A stretch of DNA of 64,000 nt from Dietzia sp. NCCP-2495 (GTDB taxonomy: Bacteria > Actinomycetota > Actinomycetes > Mycobacteriales > Mycobacteriaceae). Shown here piece by piece: positions 25,650 through 32,965 of this stretch (positions within the stretch are counted from its first letter, which is position 1; each line of letters starts with the position of its first letter). The stretch is taken from NCBI RefSeq assembly GCF_026011735.1, contig NZ_BRVN01000002.1, positions 124,001 through 188,000 of the forward strand, given 5' to 3'. The translations under genes were made by a program, and so were the position numbers. The notes beneath the pieces are model-generated. The model saw only the letters and a program-made list of their open reading frames with translations, was not told where the DNA came from and ran no database searches.

Positions 25650-26116
25650 CAGAACGGGGGCTCGTCGTCGGACTGGCCGAAGCCCTGCTGCTGGCCGGGC
25701 GTGCTGCCCCACGGGTCGTCCTGCTGCTGCTGCTGGAACCCGCCCTGCTGCTGCCCGCCGAACTGCTGGCCCTGCTGATTGCGGGGCGGCAACACCTTCA
25801 CCGCATCCACCGCAACCTTCGCCTTGAACCGCTTCTCCCCGGTCTGCTTGTCATCCCACGTCTCACACTTCAGATGACCGAACGTCACCAGCCGGGCACC
25901 CTTCACAGCCTTCTCATGCACCCGCTCGGCTTCGTCGCCCCACAGCTCGCAGTCGAGCCACAGGGTCGGGCCGGTCTGCTCCCACCCGCCCTGCTCGTTC
26001 TTGCGCGACTGCTGGTCGGCGGCGATCGAATACACCAGCACGGCACGGCCGTTCGGGATGTACCTGAGCTCACTGTCTTTGCCGAGGTTGCCCTCGATAC
26101 GAATCTGGTTAGGCAT
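25649..26116 (-). CDS. Phage single-stranded DNA-binding protein
   Basis: 155 residues, ATG 26116 with SD AAGGAG. It has an OB fold (MPNQIRIEGNLGKDSELRY ... LWLDCELWG ... LVTFGHLKCETW) and a Gln-rich linker (GGQQQGGFQQQQQDD). The acidic C-terminal tip DDEPPF is the tail that docks partner enzymes in bacterial SSBs. It is distinct from the host paralogue at 42.3 kb, which lacks this tip. It acts on ssDNA in phage replication and ERF-mediated annealing. Confidence 0.9.
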   Translation of the reverse strand: MPNQIRIEGNLGKDSELRYIPNGRAVLVYSIAADQQSRKNEQGGWEQTGPTLWLDCELWGDEAERVHEKAVKGARLVTFGHLKCETWDDKQTGEKRFKAKVAVDAVKVLPPRNQQGQQFGGQQQGGFQQQQQDDPWGSTPGQQQGFGQSDDEPPF

Positions 26117-26118
26117 GG

Positions 26119-26364
26119 TCAGTTCTCCTTAATGGTTCGGTATGGGTTGGGCTTGCGGCTCCGGAATGTGCCGAGTTCGGCGGCGATCATGTCGTCCACG
26201 CCCGCCTTGCGGCCCTCGTCCCACGCGTCGGCGCGGACCTGGTCTAGCCAGCGGTCAAACGCTTCGGCCTTCTCGCCGTCCGTGCCGCCGCCATATCGGT
26301 CCTCGTACGCGTAGTCGGCGCGGACTGCCCACGTCGCCGGGATTCGCCCGAACATGGCGCTCAT
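26119..26364 (-). CDS. Small early protein (81 aa)
   Basis: 81 residues from ATG 26364, beginning MSAMFGRIPATWAVRADYAY. It has an acidic/aromatic middle and a Lys/Arg-rich end. SD and start sit in the repeated GAGGAGAACTGACCATG cassette. The longer frame to 26421 would run into the neighbour. Function unknown. Confidence 0.6.
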   Translation of the reverse strand: MSAMFGRIPATWAVRADYAYEDRYGGGTDGEKAEAFDRWLDQVRADAWDEGRKAGVDDMIAAELGTFRSRKPNPYRTIKEN

Positions 26365-26366
26365 GG

Positions 26367-26603
26367 TCAGTTCTCCTCGGTTTGGTGCATCAGGAAGTGG
26401 GCCACCTGGTTGCGGTCCCACTGCTCGGCAAGTGCCGTCAGGTGTGCTGCCGCCTCACGGCACTGCTGGGATGTGAGGTGCATGCCCTCCCGGCCCGTCA
26501 GCACGTAGGCAGCGTTCGGCTCGGAGAGGTCTAGCCACGCCACTCGGAATCGCGTCCCGTCCGGATCCTGGGCCGACCAGTCCGTCATGAGTTCGTGCCT
26601 CAT
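26367..26603 (-). CDS. Small early protein (78 aa)
   Basis: 78 residues beginning MRHELMTDWSAQDPDGTRFR and ending TEEN. The GAG-GAG-AAC-TGA end doubles as the next gene's Shine-Dalgarno. A helical C-terminal half (CREAAAHLTALAEQWDRNQV) follows a beta-type N-terminus, a common small antirestriction/regulator style, but no family is recognised. Confidence 0.6.
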   Translation of the reverse strand: MRHELMTDWSAQDPDGTRFRVAWLDLSEPNAAYVLTGREGMHLTSQQCREAAAHLTALAEQWDRNQVAHFLMHQTEEN

Positions 26604-27058
26604 TGCTGGCTCCTTCTGATGAATGTTCCGGCCGCGCCGATGCGCTCCGGCTGTGATTGCTGCCGCCCAGAACGCGCTGTGAGCGCCTCCGGTGGCCTGC
26701 CCGCATGCTGGGGCAGGTCCGCCGCCGTAATCGGATCCAGGCCGTTTCTCGCGTAGAAGCTGTTAGCCCGAGCGACCCGCAACTCGTCCAGCACTTGCTT
26801 CTTCTCCGGGACGGCATCCCACCGATCGCGGACGACCAGAGCGGCTTGGAAAAGCTCCTTCGGGGTGCACATCCGGTCACCCACGAGCGTCGTGGCCCAC
26901 AGATCCACCGACTCCGACCAGAGCGCCGGCGGAAACTCCGGCGAACCGAGCGCCCCCGCCCACGCCTGGGCCACCTCAAGCGACGGCTGCGGGAACCTGT
27001 CCGGGGCAAGCGCCTTGCCCTTGCGGAGGATGTGCTTCGCCAACTCGATGTCCATCAC
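26600..27058 (-). CDS. Replication-module protein, possible helicase loader partner
   Basis: 152 residues, start GTG 27058 (or ATG 27055). It begins MMDIELAKHILRKGKALAPD. The helical core (EVAQAWAGALGSPEFPPALW, LFQAALVVRDRWDAVPEKKQ) is of a kind often encoded just downstream of DnaD/O-type initiators in actinophages. It overlaps the initiator gene's stop by 4 bp. A loader or accessory role in replication is inferred from position. Confidence 0.55.
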   Translation of the reverse strand: MMDIELAKHILRKGKALAPDRFPQPSLEVAQAWAGALGSPEFPPALWSESVDLWATTLVGDRMCTPKELFQAALVVRDRWDAVPEKKQVLDELRVARANSFYARNGLDPITAADLPQHAGRPPEALTARSGRQQSQPERIGAAGTFIRRSQQ

Positions 27059-27861
27059 GGCAACGCCCTCCGGAACTCGACGACCTCACCGTCGATGAAG
27101 TCCATCGCCGGCTGGCCTGCCGGGGTGGACCACGCGTCGATCGTGTTCTCCCGGCGCCCCGACTGCTTCGGGGTGAACTCGTGAGCACGGCGCATCCAGT
27201 TCCGCCAAGCGGCCGACCAGTCGACCTTCACGCCCTTCTGCCCAGGCGCCGCGAGGAAGTGGTCGACGAACTTCCGGTGCTCGGCCTCGAAGTCGATGCC
27301 GGGCCGCTCAGCCCGCATCTGCTCGATGAGCTCGGCCGAGGGCTTCCAGTCGGGGGAGAGGCGAGTCCCGCGAGCGCCGCGCTTGCGCGGCTCACTCGAT
27401 CCCTTGTTCCCTTGTTCCCTTGTTCCCTTGTTCCCTTGTTCCGGGGATGAGCCTTCAGTGAGGGTGTCGTGAGGGCTCACTGACGGCTCAGTGAGGGTGT
27501 CGTGAGTGTCTGTGTCGTTGCTGGTGGGGAGCGGTTTTGTCGACCTGGATGGGCGATTGATCCGCTGATGCTCTTCCCATTTACGGACGTAGAGGTATCG
27601 GCGCCTGTCGGGGCCTTCGTAGCGCACGATTTGACCCCCGTTTGAGAGCTCAGTGAGCCCTCCGTGAATGCTCCGTGAGAGCTCACTGTCGGCCGAGTCG
27701 AGAGGGAACAGGTCCGCCCGGATAAGGTCGACCGAGTCGTTCCCGACCCCGTTGTCGTCGACGTACGACCAGAGGCCGATGAACAGTAGGCGGGTGAAGT
27801 AGTCGTAGCGGGCGGTGTCGAGAGATCGCCAGAACTCGGGCTTGATACTGCGGATCCTCAT
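27055..27861 (-). CDS. Replication initiator (DnaD/O-like) with internal repeat region
   Basis: 268 residues beginning MRIRSIKPEFWRSLDTARYD. The N-terminal ~100 residues form a winged-helix replication-initiator domain (FTRLLFIGLWSYVDDNGVG, HGGLTELSNGGQIVRYEG, RYLYVRKWEEHQRINRPS). A low-complexity linker (about 105-160, NKGTREQGNKG) follows, then a C-terminal DnaD-like helical domain (WKPSAELIEQMRAERPGIDF, WSAAWRNWMRRA). The linker is encoded by tandem DNA repeats, as in lambda O where the origin lies inside the gene. It probably loads the host helicase at that origin. Confidence 0.78.
   Translation of the reverse strand: MRIRSIKPEFWRSLDTARYDYFTRLLFIGLWSYVDDNGVGNDSVDLIRADLFPLDSADSELSRSIHGGLTELSNGGQIVRYEGPDRRRYLYVRKWEEHQRINRPSRSTKPLPTSNDTDTHDTLTEPSVSPHDTLTEGSSPEQGNKGTREQGNKGSSEPRKRGARGTRLSPDWKPSAELIEQMRAERPGIDFEAEHRKFVDHFLAAPGQKGVKVDWSAAWRNWMRRAHEFTPKQSGRRENTIDAWSTPAGQPAMDFIDGEVVEFRRALP
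27401..27440. repeat. Five perfect 8-bp direct repeats inside the initiator gene
   Basis: The unit CCCTTGTT repeats five times without a mismatch. It encodes part of the low-complexity linker of the replication initiator. An 8-bp unit is not a multiple of 3, so copy-number change would shift frame unless it changes by three units. Confidence 0.9.
27456..27506. repeat. Direct repeats, candidate origin iterons
   Basis: The 18-mer CAGTGAGGGTGTCGTGAG occurs at 27456-27473 and 27489-27506, start to start 33 bp. Related GTGAG/CTCAC motifs follow (27648-27690: GAGAGCTCAGTGAG, CTCCGTGAGAGCTCACTG). With the 8-bp array next to them they form a dense repeat region within the initiator gene, fitting an iteron-type origin. 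Activity is inference. Confidence 0.6.
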
Positions 27862-28016
27862 GGTCGTTCCTCCTTCCTTGGTTGTGTCCGCCGGCGTGCT
27901 TCCTCCCGGCGCTCCACACGCGCATCCGACAAACGAAACCCAACCTGCTCATCCGGCAGCGTCCAATGGTCCCGACGCACCGCCGGCAACAACCGAGGCT
28001 CAACAAAACTGCTCAC
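27858..28016 (-). CDS. Small basic protein (52 aa)
   Basis: 52 residues from GTG 28016 in a GTGA overlap, beginning MSSFVEPRLLPAVRRDHWTL. It is strongly basic at the end (ERREEARRRTQPRKEERP). A role next to the initiator is unknown. Confidence 0.5.
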   Translation of the reverse strand: MSSFVEPRLLPAVRRDHWTLPDEQVGFRLSDARVERREEARRRTQPRKEERP

Positions 28017-28453
28017 ACCACACCCGCCTTCCTGCGAGCGTTGTACTCCTTCGAATACGCACGATTCGCCGCCGAACACGCGCCACACGCGTCCTCACCG
28101 GCCCGCCTGTGCTGCTGATACCCAGCCCGGGTCCCGCACCCGATCAGGTCGCCCTTGATGAGCTCACCCTGGATGCGCTCACCCTTGATGCGGGGCACAC
28201 GACCCGCCCACACACCAGACAGAGACTCCTGCGCATCAGCCAGACGGGCACACGCATCCAAGGCAGGGCAGTAGCCGCACAACTCCGCGGCCTCACGCCA
28301 CCGCACCCGAGCCGCCTTATCCGGCTCCCCATCACGGACCGGCTCCCACAAGTTCTCGTCCTCCGTATGACACGGCGCCTCAGCGAACGTCTCCGCCCGC
28401 AACCTCGGGAACACCACCCGCGACACCGGATGCCTAGCACCACTACGCGACAT
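28013..28453 (-). CDS. WhiB-family regulator with extra C-terminal Cys module
   Basis: 146 residues beginning MSRSGARHPVSRVVFPRLRA. The four WhiB iron-sulfur ligands are Cys28, Cys59, Cys62 and Cys68 (C-x30-C-x2-C-x5-C), followed by the G-V-W motif as SGVWAGR at 79-85. WhiB proteins bind a 4Fe-4S cluster and the sigma factor. An additional module (residues ~105-126: CGTRAGYQQHRRAGE and CGAC) follows after a short IKGE/IQGE/IKGD repeat. Mycobacteriophage TM4 WhiB downregulates host whiB2 and blocks superinfection; a similar host-regulating role is possible here. Confidence 0.85.
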   Translation of the reverse strand: MSRSGARHPVSRVVFPRLRAETFAEAPCHTEDENLWEPVRDGEPDKAARVRWREAAELCGYCPALDACARLADAQESLSGVWAGRVPRIKGERIQGELIKGDLIGCGTRAGYQQHRRAGEDACGACSAANRAYSKEYNARRKAGVV

Positions 28454-28613
28454 TGGCTGCCACCTTCCGGTTCAACTGCCGCAGCAGGCCTTGCGTCCAT
28501 TCGTCCCGCCGATCCGCGGCGAACAAGCGCTTACGCAACGTCTCGTTCTCCGCCTGGGCTGCTGCGAGCTGCCGCTGGTAGTCGCGGATGATCGTTTCGA
28601 CTGTCGGGTTCAT
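28443..28613 (-). CDS. Small coiled-coil protein (56 aa)
   Basis: 56 residues from ATG 28613, ending TAG at 28445-28443 inside the WhiB start region. It begins MNPTVETIIRDYQRQLAAAQ and continues AENETLRKRLFAADRRDE, a leucine-zipper-like heptad pattern with basic ends. Overlaps on both sides place it in the operon. It may be a dimerising regulator or DNA-binding accessory; function unknown. Confidence 0.6.
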   Translation of the reverse strand: MNPTVETIIRDYQRQLAAAQAENETLRKRLFAADRRDEWTQGLLRQLNRKVAANVA

Positions 28614-28963
28614 GCCGTCACCTCCACCGGGGCGATACCGCCCTCGTCATCAAGAAGCACCCACCGCCGGTACCTGTAGACGGGGATCTCACGCGGGTCC
28701 TGGCCCTGCCGGACAATCCATCCACGGTCACGCGCTTCGGCACGCTCGACCGTCTCGAGATAGTTATGACAGGGAAGGCAGACCATGAGTCCATTGCTCG
28801 CCTGCCCCGTCGCCGGGTTCTTCGACCCACCGAGACCGCGGGGCCGGCGATGATGCAGTTGGGATGCTTCGTCCCAACACCCCGCCACCCGCACCTCGCA
28901 GAACCCGCCGGAGCGGGCCATGACACGGGCACGCACCACATCAGAGAAAGCCGACACGCTCAT
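28610..28963 (-). CDS. HNH endonuclease (third in the prophage)
   Basis: 117 residues beginning MSVSAFSDVVRARVMARSGG. It has an FCEVRVAGC Cys pair, the HNH core QLHHRRPRGLGGSKN, and a closing CLPCHNYLE. Such free HNH genes are common in actinophage early regions and may act in recombination or host DNA degradation. The C-terminal 40 residues are a separate beta-rich tail. It overlaps both neighbours by 4 bp. Confidence 0.82.
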   Translation of the reverse strand: MSVSAFSDVVRARVMARSGGFCEVRVAGCWDEASQLHHRRPRGLGGSKNPATGQASNGLMVCLPCHNYLETVERAEARDRGWIVRQGQDPREIPVYRYRRWVLLDDEGGIAPVEVTA

Positions 28964-29319
28964 GCGCCCTCACCCCTCCCGGCCACCGAGTACATCGACC
29001 GGACAGACGCCCCAATCGACTGCCAAGCACGGAGCTCAGCCTCGAGAGCGCGAGCAGTGCGGTCTGCGTGCCGGTACGCCACGTCAGCGGCATCACGAGC
29101 CGCCCGCTCATCAGCCGTCTTGAGAGTGGCCGCGTACTTCTTCTCGTGCGCGGCCCCGTCATGCGCCATGTAAGCGCGGGCATACGCCAGGTCGTGGGCG
29201 TGCTCCGTCTCGAGGTACAGCCCGTACCGCTCAGAGCAGACGGCAACACCCTTCGCCATGCGGTTCGCCACGTCCCGGATCGACTGCTCGATCTGCACCG
29301 GGTTCAGCACGTCACTCAT
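28960..29319 (-). CDS. Helical early protein (119 aa)
   Basis: 119 residues beginning MSDVLNPVQIEQSIRDVANR, almost all helix, with many Ala and charged residues (TADERAARDAADVAYRHADR). Similar helical proteins occur next to recombination genes in actinophages. It overlaps the methyltransferase gene by 4 bp. Function unknown. Confidence 0.6.
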   Translation of the reverse strand: MSDVLNPVQIEQSIRDVANRMAKGVAVCSERYGLYLETEHAHDLAYARAYMAHDGAAHEKKYAATLKTADERAARDAADVAYRHADRTARALEAELRAWQSIGASVRSMYSVAGRGEGA

Positions 29320-30776
29320 GCCGTCACCCCCAGCGAGTCAGCGACCACCGCGACCAGATCCCGCGCCGCCGGGGGAGTAACCGCATTCCCAGCCATCCGG
29401 ACCTTCTCCCGGCGATTCCCCAGCACCGTGTACCCGGACGGGAAATCCATCGCCGCGATGATCTCCGACGGCTCGAGCATCCGGAAGCGAACATCATCAA
29501 TGTCCACAGTCGGCCGGTGAGCGTCGAGCAACGACTGATGCCCGGTCGTGGTGATCGTGCGAGTCGGCTCCGAAACCGGCGTCGACATCTCCGCGCCGCC
29601 GCGGTTGTTCCGCATGATCAGTCCGTGCTTCTCCACCGTCGTCACCGTCGACAACTCATCGTCCGCCGGGCGCACCCCGCCGTTGCCGTAGTAGGTCATC
29701 GTCAGCGCATCCGTCGTGCACAGACCGTGATGGTTCCCCGACGCGGTGACCGTGCACAGGGGATCGGTGGTTGGTCGATGCTTCGACCCGCCCCCACGCA
29801 GCTCAGCGATGAACGGCACCGCCAGCCCCGTCTCATTGCGGGTCGTCATCGTCCGCAACGGACCCGACACCGGGGCAGCCTGCTTGCCTTCCCGGCCCTC
29901 GACCGGCACCGCGACAGGCGCCCAGTAGCGGTCGATCCCGGCCTGGATCCGCGCCATCGTCTTCGGTGCCAGAGGCTTCGCCCGGTCACCTATCCGCGTC
30001 CCCTCGAGCGACCAGTCGATGATGTCCGCGGCCGGCCGGAACAGCGGCTCGACGATCTGATTGCGGCACTCCACCGACGGGCACCGGTACACGTACTGCG
30101 CCCGGTAGCGGCCCCAAGGCAGACGATCGTGACGCTTCCACGACTGCATCGCCTTCACCGGCCCATGCATGTCGCACATCGCATCCGGGCGGGTCACTAG
30201 CTCGAGATCCGGGCGATGGTTCCCCTGCCGCCAGAACACCACGTACATGCGGTCCCGGGACTGCGGGGCACCCACACCCATGTGGTGGGCGTGCATCGAG
30301 TTCAGGTACACGATGGAGTGGTCGTAGCCGAGCGAGTCCATCGCTGCCAGCCACGCGTTGAACGGCAGCCAGTTCGCGGCATCGACGACGTTCTCGACGA
30401 TCACCGCCTGGTAGCGGTGGTACTCCGTGAACCGGGGGACGTCCCACATCGTCGCCCTCGACCGTTCGGCTGCCTCGTCGGGGAGGAGGTCGCCGAACAT
30501 GTCGGGGGTCGCGAACTCGCGGCGCTTCCCGCGGGCCACCGAGTGGTTGGTGCACTCCGGGGACGCCCACAGGATGTCGGTGCGCGGGAAGTAGGCGGGG
30601 TCGATCTGGGACAGGTCCGCGCAGATGTGCGCGGCGTCCGGGTGGTTGGTGTTGTGGGTGTCGACGGCGAGCTGCCAGTGGTTCGATGCGGCCCGCACCT
30701 CGACTCCGGGGACCTGGATCGCGCCGGTTGAGGATCCGCCCGCTCCGCAGAAGAGGTCAGTCAGAGTGATAGTCAT
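29316..30776 (-). CDS. DNA (cytosine-5) methyltransferase
   Basis: 486 residues. SAM motif I DLFCGAGGSSTG is at residues 7-18, and the catalytic motif is ASPECTNHS with Cys75 (PEC instead of the usual PCQ). The ENV motif is at 128-130, QSRDR at 172-176, and GNAVTPPAA near the end. The large target-recognition region (about 230-420) has a Cys knuckle (RCPSVEC) and four repeats of the form P-L-x-T-V/M/I-T at ~306, 338, 374 and 403. It is a C5-MTase fold with no restriction partner in the window, so a self-protecting or regulatory phage methylase. Confidence 0.88.
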   Translation of the reverse strand: MTITLTDLFCGAGGSSTGAIQVPGVEVRAASNHWQLAVDTHNTNHPDAAHICADLSQIDPAYFPRTDILWASPECTNHSVARGKRREFATPDMFGDLLPDEAAERSRATMWDVPRFTEYHRYQAVIVENVVDAANWLPFNAWLAAMDSLGYDHSIVYLNSMHAHHMGVGAPQSRDRMYVVFWRQGNHRPDLELVTRPDAMCDMHGPVKAMQSWKRHDRLPWGRYRAQYVYRCPSVECRNQIVEPLFRPAADIIDWSLEGTRIGDRAKPLAPKTMARIQAGIDRYWAPVAVPVEGREGKQAAPVSGPLRTMTTRNETGLAVPFIAELRGGGSKHRPTTDPLCTVTASGNHHGLCTTDALTMTYYGNGGVRPADDELSTVTTVEKHGLIMRNNRGGAEMSTPVSEPTRTITTTGHQSLLDAHRPTVDIDDVRFRMLEPSEIIAAMDFPSGYTVLGNRREKVRMAGNAVTPPAARDLVAVVADSLGVTA

Positions 30777-31402
30777 GCCGTCACCGCCTGGACGCCGGCC
30801 TTCACCTTGTCAGCCTCAGCCCGCACCCTCGTCGACAACGCAGAGAGCTGACGATCGTCCAGCGCCCGCACATTCGTGTCCCAGCCCTGCGGAGTGATCG
30901 CCCACGCAGCAAACGCGCCAGGCTCAACACCAATCTCCGACAAAGCCGTGATCAGCTGATCCTGACCAGTAGGGGCGGCGGCACGCTCGTACGTGTCGAC
31001 GTCCGGATCCTTCTCATCCGTCGGCAGACAGAGCGTCTGCAACATCGCCGTACGGAACGCCACACTGTGCGCCTTCGCCGTCGCCTTATCGCCGCTGTCA
31101 AAAGCTTCGCCCTGCGTGATGCACGTGAGCGAATCACCCTCCGGGCCGAACCACTTCCACTCGATACGCAGAGCGACACGTGACATAACGGTCTGCTTCT
31201 GCCCCACATGCACCACGTCGTACTGCGCGTCCAGAACATTCGGCACCACGATCACACCGTGCTCACGCAACGCCGGACCCACAGCGTTCGTCACCGCATC
31301 AATGCCGCGGAAATTGAACCCGCCATGCGTGTTCCGCTCACCCTTACGCACGGCCTGGACGTCACGCATGACTGAGTTGAGAGCCTGATAGATGGACGTC
31401 AT
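30773..31402 (-). CDS. ERF-family single-strand annealing protein
   Basis: 209 residues beginning MTSIYQALNSVMRDVQAVRK. The ERF signature NTHGGFNFRGIDAVTNAVGP is followed by LREHGVIVVPNVL, and later EAFDSGDKATAKAHSVAFRT, as in P22 Erf. The C-terminal ~60 residues form a helical, DNA-binding-type tail. It anneals ssDNA in phage recombination, working with the phage SSB further down the operon. Confidence 0.83.
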   Translation of the reverse strand: MTSIYQALNSVMRDVQAVRKGERNTHGGFNFRGIDAVTNAVGPALREHGVIVVPNVLDAQYDVVHVGQKQTVMSRVALRIEWKWFGPEGDSLTCITQGEAFDSGDKATAKAHSVAFRTAMLQTLCLPTDEKDPDVDTYERAAAPTGQDQLITALSEIGVEPGAFAAWAITPQGWDTNVRALDDRQLSALSTRVRAEADKVKAGVQAVTA

Positions 31403-31881
31403 GGTCGACCCTCCTCGATCGCGAGGGCATCATCCAACGTCAGCAGGCCACGCGAAAGCATCGACTCCACCAACACGTCAGCACCGCCATCCTCATGGCC
31501 GGGCTTATGCGGAACCCACCGCACCGACGGATCACCCGTCTTCTCCACCACATCCACACCAGGAACCGGCGTGCCACGCTTAGCCGCCTCAATCACCGAC
31601 TTCCGGCCCGCAGCAGACAACCCGATCACCGACTCGCCGAAGTTATCCACCGCCCACGCAAGCGCCGCAGCCTCATCCGCAATATCGACAGAGACCGACT
31701 TGCGGCCCTTCGCCACCTGCAACGAACCGATCTCCCGGCCCTCGTCGTCAACGATGTAGTCAGTACCCCGACCGACTTTCTCGTCCTGATACGCCGCTTT
31801 CTCCACCTCCTGGCGGTCCTTGATCTTGCGGGCCATCCACTCCAACACCGCCAGCCGGCGGCCAATCTCCTGAGAGCTCAC
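31399..31881 (-). CDS. Recombination-module protein, unknown function
   Basis: 160 residues from GTG 31881 (GTGA overlap), beginning MSSQEIGRRLAVLEWMARKI. A helical N-terminus precedes a beta-rich middle (YIVDDEGREIGSLQVAKGRK) and a C-terminal part with a Gly-rich loop. It is directly upstream of the annealing protein, where RecE/exonuclease or accessory proteins often sit, but no exonuclease motif is seen. Function unknown. Confidence 0.6.
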   Translation of the reverse strand: MSSQEIGRRLAVLEWMARKIKDRQEVEKAAYQDEKVGRGTDYIVDDEGREIGSLQVAKGRKSVSVDIADEAAALAWAVDNFGESVIGLSAAGRKSVIEAAKRGTPVPGVDVVEKTGDPSVRWVPHKPGHEDGGADVLVESMLSRGLLTLDDALAIEEGRP

Positions 31882-32072
31882 TTGTCTTCCTTTGCTTCGA
31901 TTCGGTGCCGATGCACGAGCACGTCGAGCGGCCCGCACGCGGCCAACATCTCCTCGGCGGGCACACCGTGCGTGTCGTGCTGAGTGGCGCAGTACCAGCG
32001 GTCTTCGGCCTCGTCAGGGCAGGTCCACAGGTCGCCGTCCCGGTCCATCACCACTGCATGGCGGGGGAGCAT
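31878..32072 (-). CDS. Small early protein (64 aa)
   Basis: 64 residues beginning MLPRHAVVMDRDGDLWTCPD, with three Cys and His-rich C-terminus (VHRHRIEAKEDK). GTGA overlap with the previous gene and a longer overlap with the next. Function unknown. Confidence 0.6.
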   Translation of the reverse strand: MLPRHAVVMDRDGDLWTCPDEAEDRWYCATQHDTHGVPAEEMLAACGPLDVLVHRHRIEAKEDK

Positions 32073-32236
32073 GGCTTGTCCTTAAGTGTGTTGAGGGTGG
32101 TGACGGCTCGCCTGACTGCGGCGTCGATCTCCCACTGGTTGCCGCTATCCAGGGCGGCGAGAAGATATTCGAGGTCGTCAACGGCGACGGACATTTCCCC
32201 GACCCGGATGGCGAGGGATTCCATAGGGTCAGTCAC
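32048..32236 (-). CDS. Small early protein (62 aa)
   Basis: 62 residues from GTG 32236 (GTGA overlap), beginning MTDPMESLAIRVGEMSVAVD. It is helical and acidic (LEYLLAALDSGNQWEIDAAV) and its end overlaps the next gene by 25 bp. Function unknown. Confidence 0.55.
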   Translation of the reverse strand: MTDPMESLAIRVGEMSVAVDDLEYLLAALDSGNQWEIDAAVRRAVTTLNTLKDKPCSPAMQW

Positions 32237-32391
32237 TGGTCCCACCCCATCTGCCGGTCGCGGCACTCCTCGTACAGGCGATCCGATTCGTCGGCCCATG
32301 CCCGGTCACGCTCCACGTCCGGGTCACGCTCGTCCGACTCGATGTCGTAGTCGTCCACCCAGTCCGGCTCAAACTCACGATCAAGACTCAT
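32233..32391 (-). CDS. Small acidic protein (52 aa)
   Basis: 52 residues from ATG 32391 (ATGA overlap), beginning MSLDREFEPDWVDDYDIESD. It is extremely Asp/Glu/Arg-rich, as in DNA-mimic or inhibitor proteins, but nothing more can be said. The longer frame to 32574 would be antisense to nothing but overlaps the neighbour, so it is rejected. Confidence 0.55.
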   Translation of the reverse strand: MSLDREFEPDWVDDYDIESDERDPDVERDRAWADESDRLYEECRDRQMGWDQ

Positions 32392-32729
32392 GACGGCACC
32401 GCCTTCGGGTAGCGGGCCGAGTACCAGCCCTCCAAACCGCCCGACGTGGACCCCACCCCGTCCACCACCACACCGAACGCCGCAACCTTGTCGGCCAACT
32501 CGGGTCGGTGACGCAACGTGTGGAGGATCAGCCCATAACGGGCCGTCTTCCGATACACCGGGTGACCTGACCACTCATCGATAAACGCGAGAGCCGCCGC
32601 CTCGGCCTGATCATCGGACGCGTTGGGGTCATGCGCGGTGGTGACTAGGTGGCCAAGACCGGCCTTGTGCTGCTCCCACCGGGGACGGATCAGGTCAGCA
32701 GTGTGAGCCTTCAATAGGTCGCGACTCAC
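32388..32729 (-). CDS. Early protein (113 aa)
   Basis: 113 residues from GTG 32729 (GTGA overlap; a start at 32738 is also possible). It begins MSRDLLKAHTADLIRPRWEQ. It is helical with a central PNASDDQAEAAALAFIDEW segment and a Gly/Ser-rich C-terminal loop. Function unknown. Confidence 0.58.
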   Translation of the reverse strand: MSRDLLKAHTADLIRPRWEQHKAGLGHLVTTAHDPNASDDQAEAAALAFIDEWSGHPVYRKTARYGLILHTLRHRPELADKVAAFGVVVDGVGSTSGGLEGWYSARYPKAVPS

Positions 32730-32965
32730 AGCAGCCACCCCCCGGCCACGTCAGCCAGCACCGTCACAACCATCACCAGCAGAAACAACCCGACAATCCC
32801 GGCGACCTGACCCACCGCCACCAGCCACACACCACGCACCGGGCGACCCGAGTTAGCGAGCGCGACCGCCTCAGAATCCATCCGCGCCTGCGCAACCTCC
32901 GCCGACTCAGGGATCCCCTTACCCGCCGGATGCGCACACATCGCCTCAAACCGCAGATCACGCAT
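32726..32965 (-). CDS. Small membrane protein
   Basis: 79 residues from ATG 32965. The N-terminal ~40 residues are soluble (MRDLRFEAMCAHPAGKGIPE). The C-terminus is one long hydrophobic region (VWLVAVGQVAGIVGLFLLVMV, about 45-75), one or two TM helices. Small phage membrane proteins in this position are often holin-like, exclusion or host-membrane modifiers. It is short of a clear holin. Confidence 0.6.
   Translation of the reverse strand: MRDLRFEAMCAHPAGKGIPESAEVAQARMDSEAVALANSGRPVRGVWLVAVGQVAGIVGLFLLVMVVTVLADVAGGWLL

Noticed and set aside
27401-27440. Short tandem repeat as a CRISPR array
   Set aside because: The units are 8 bp without spacers and lie inside a coding gene; no cas genes are visible.
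30773-31402. Beta/RecT rather than ERF annealing protein
   Set aside because: The GGFNFRGIDAVTNAV signature is specific for the ERF family.
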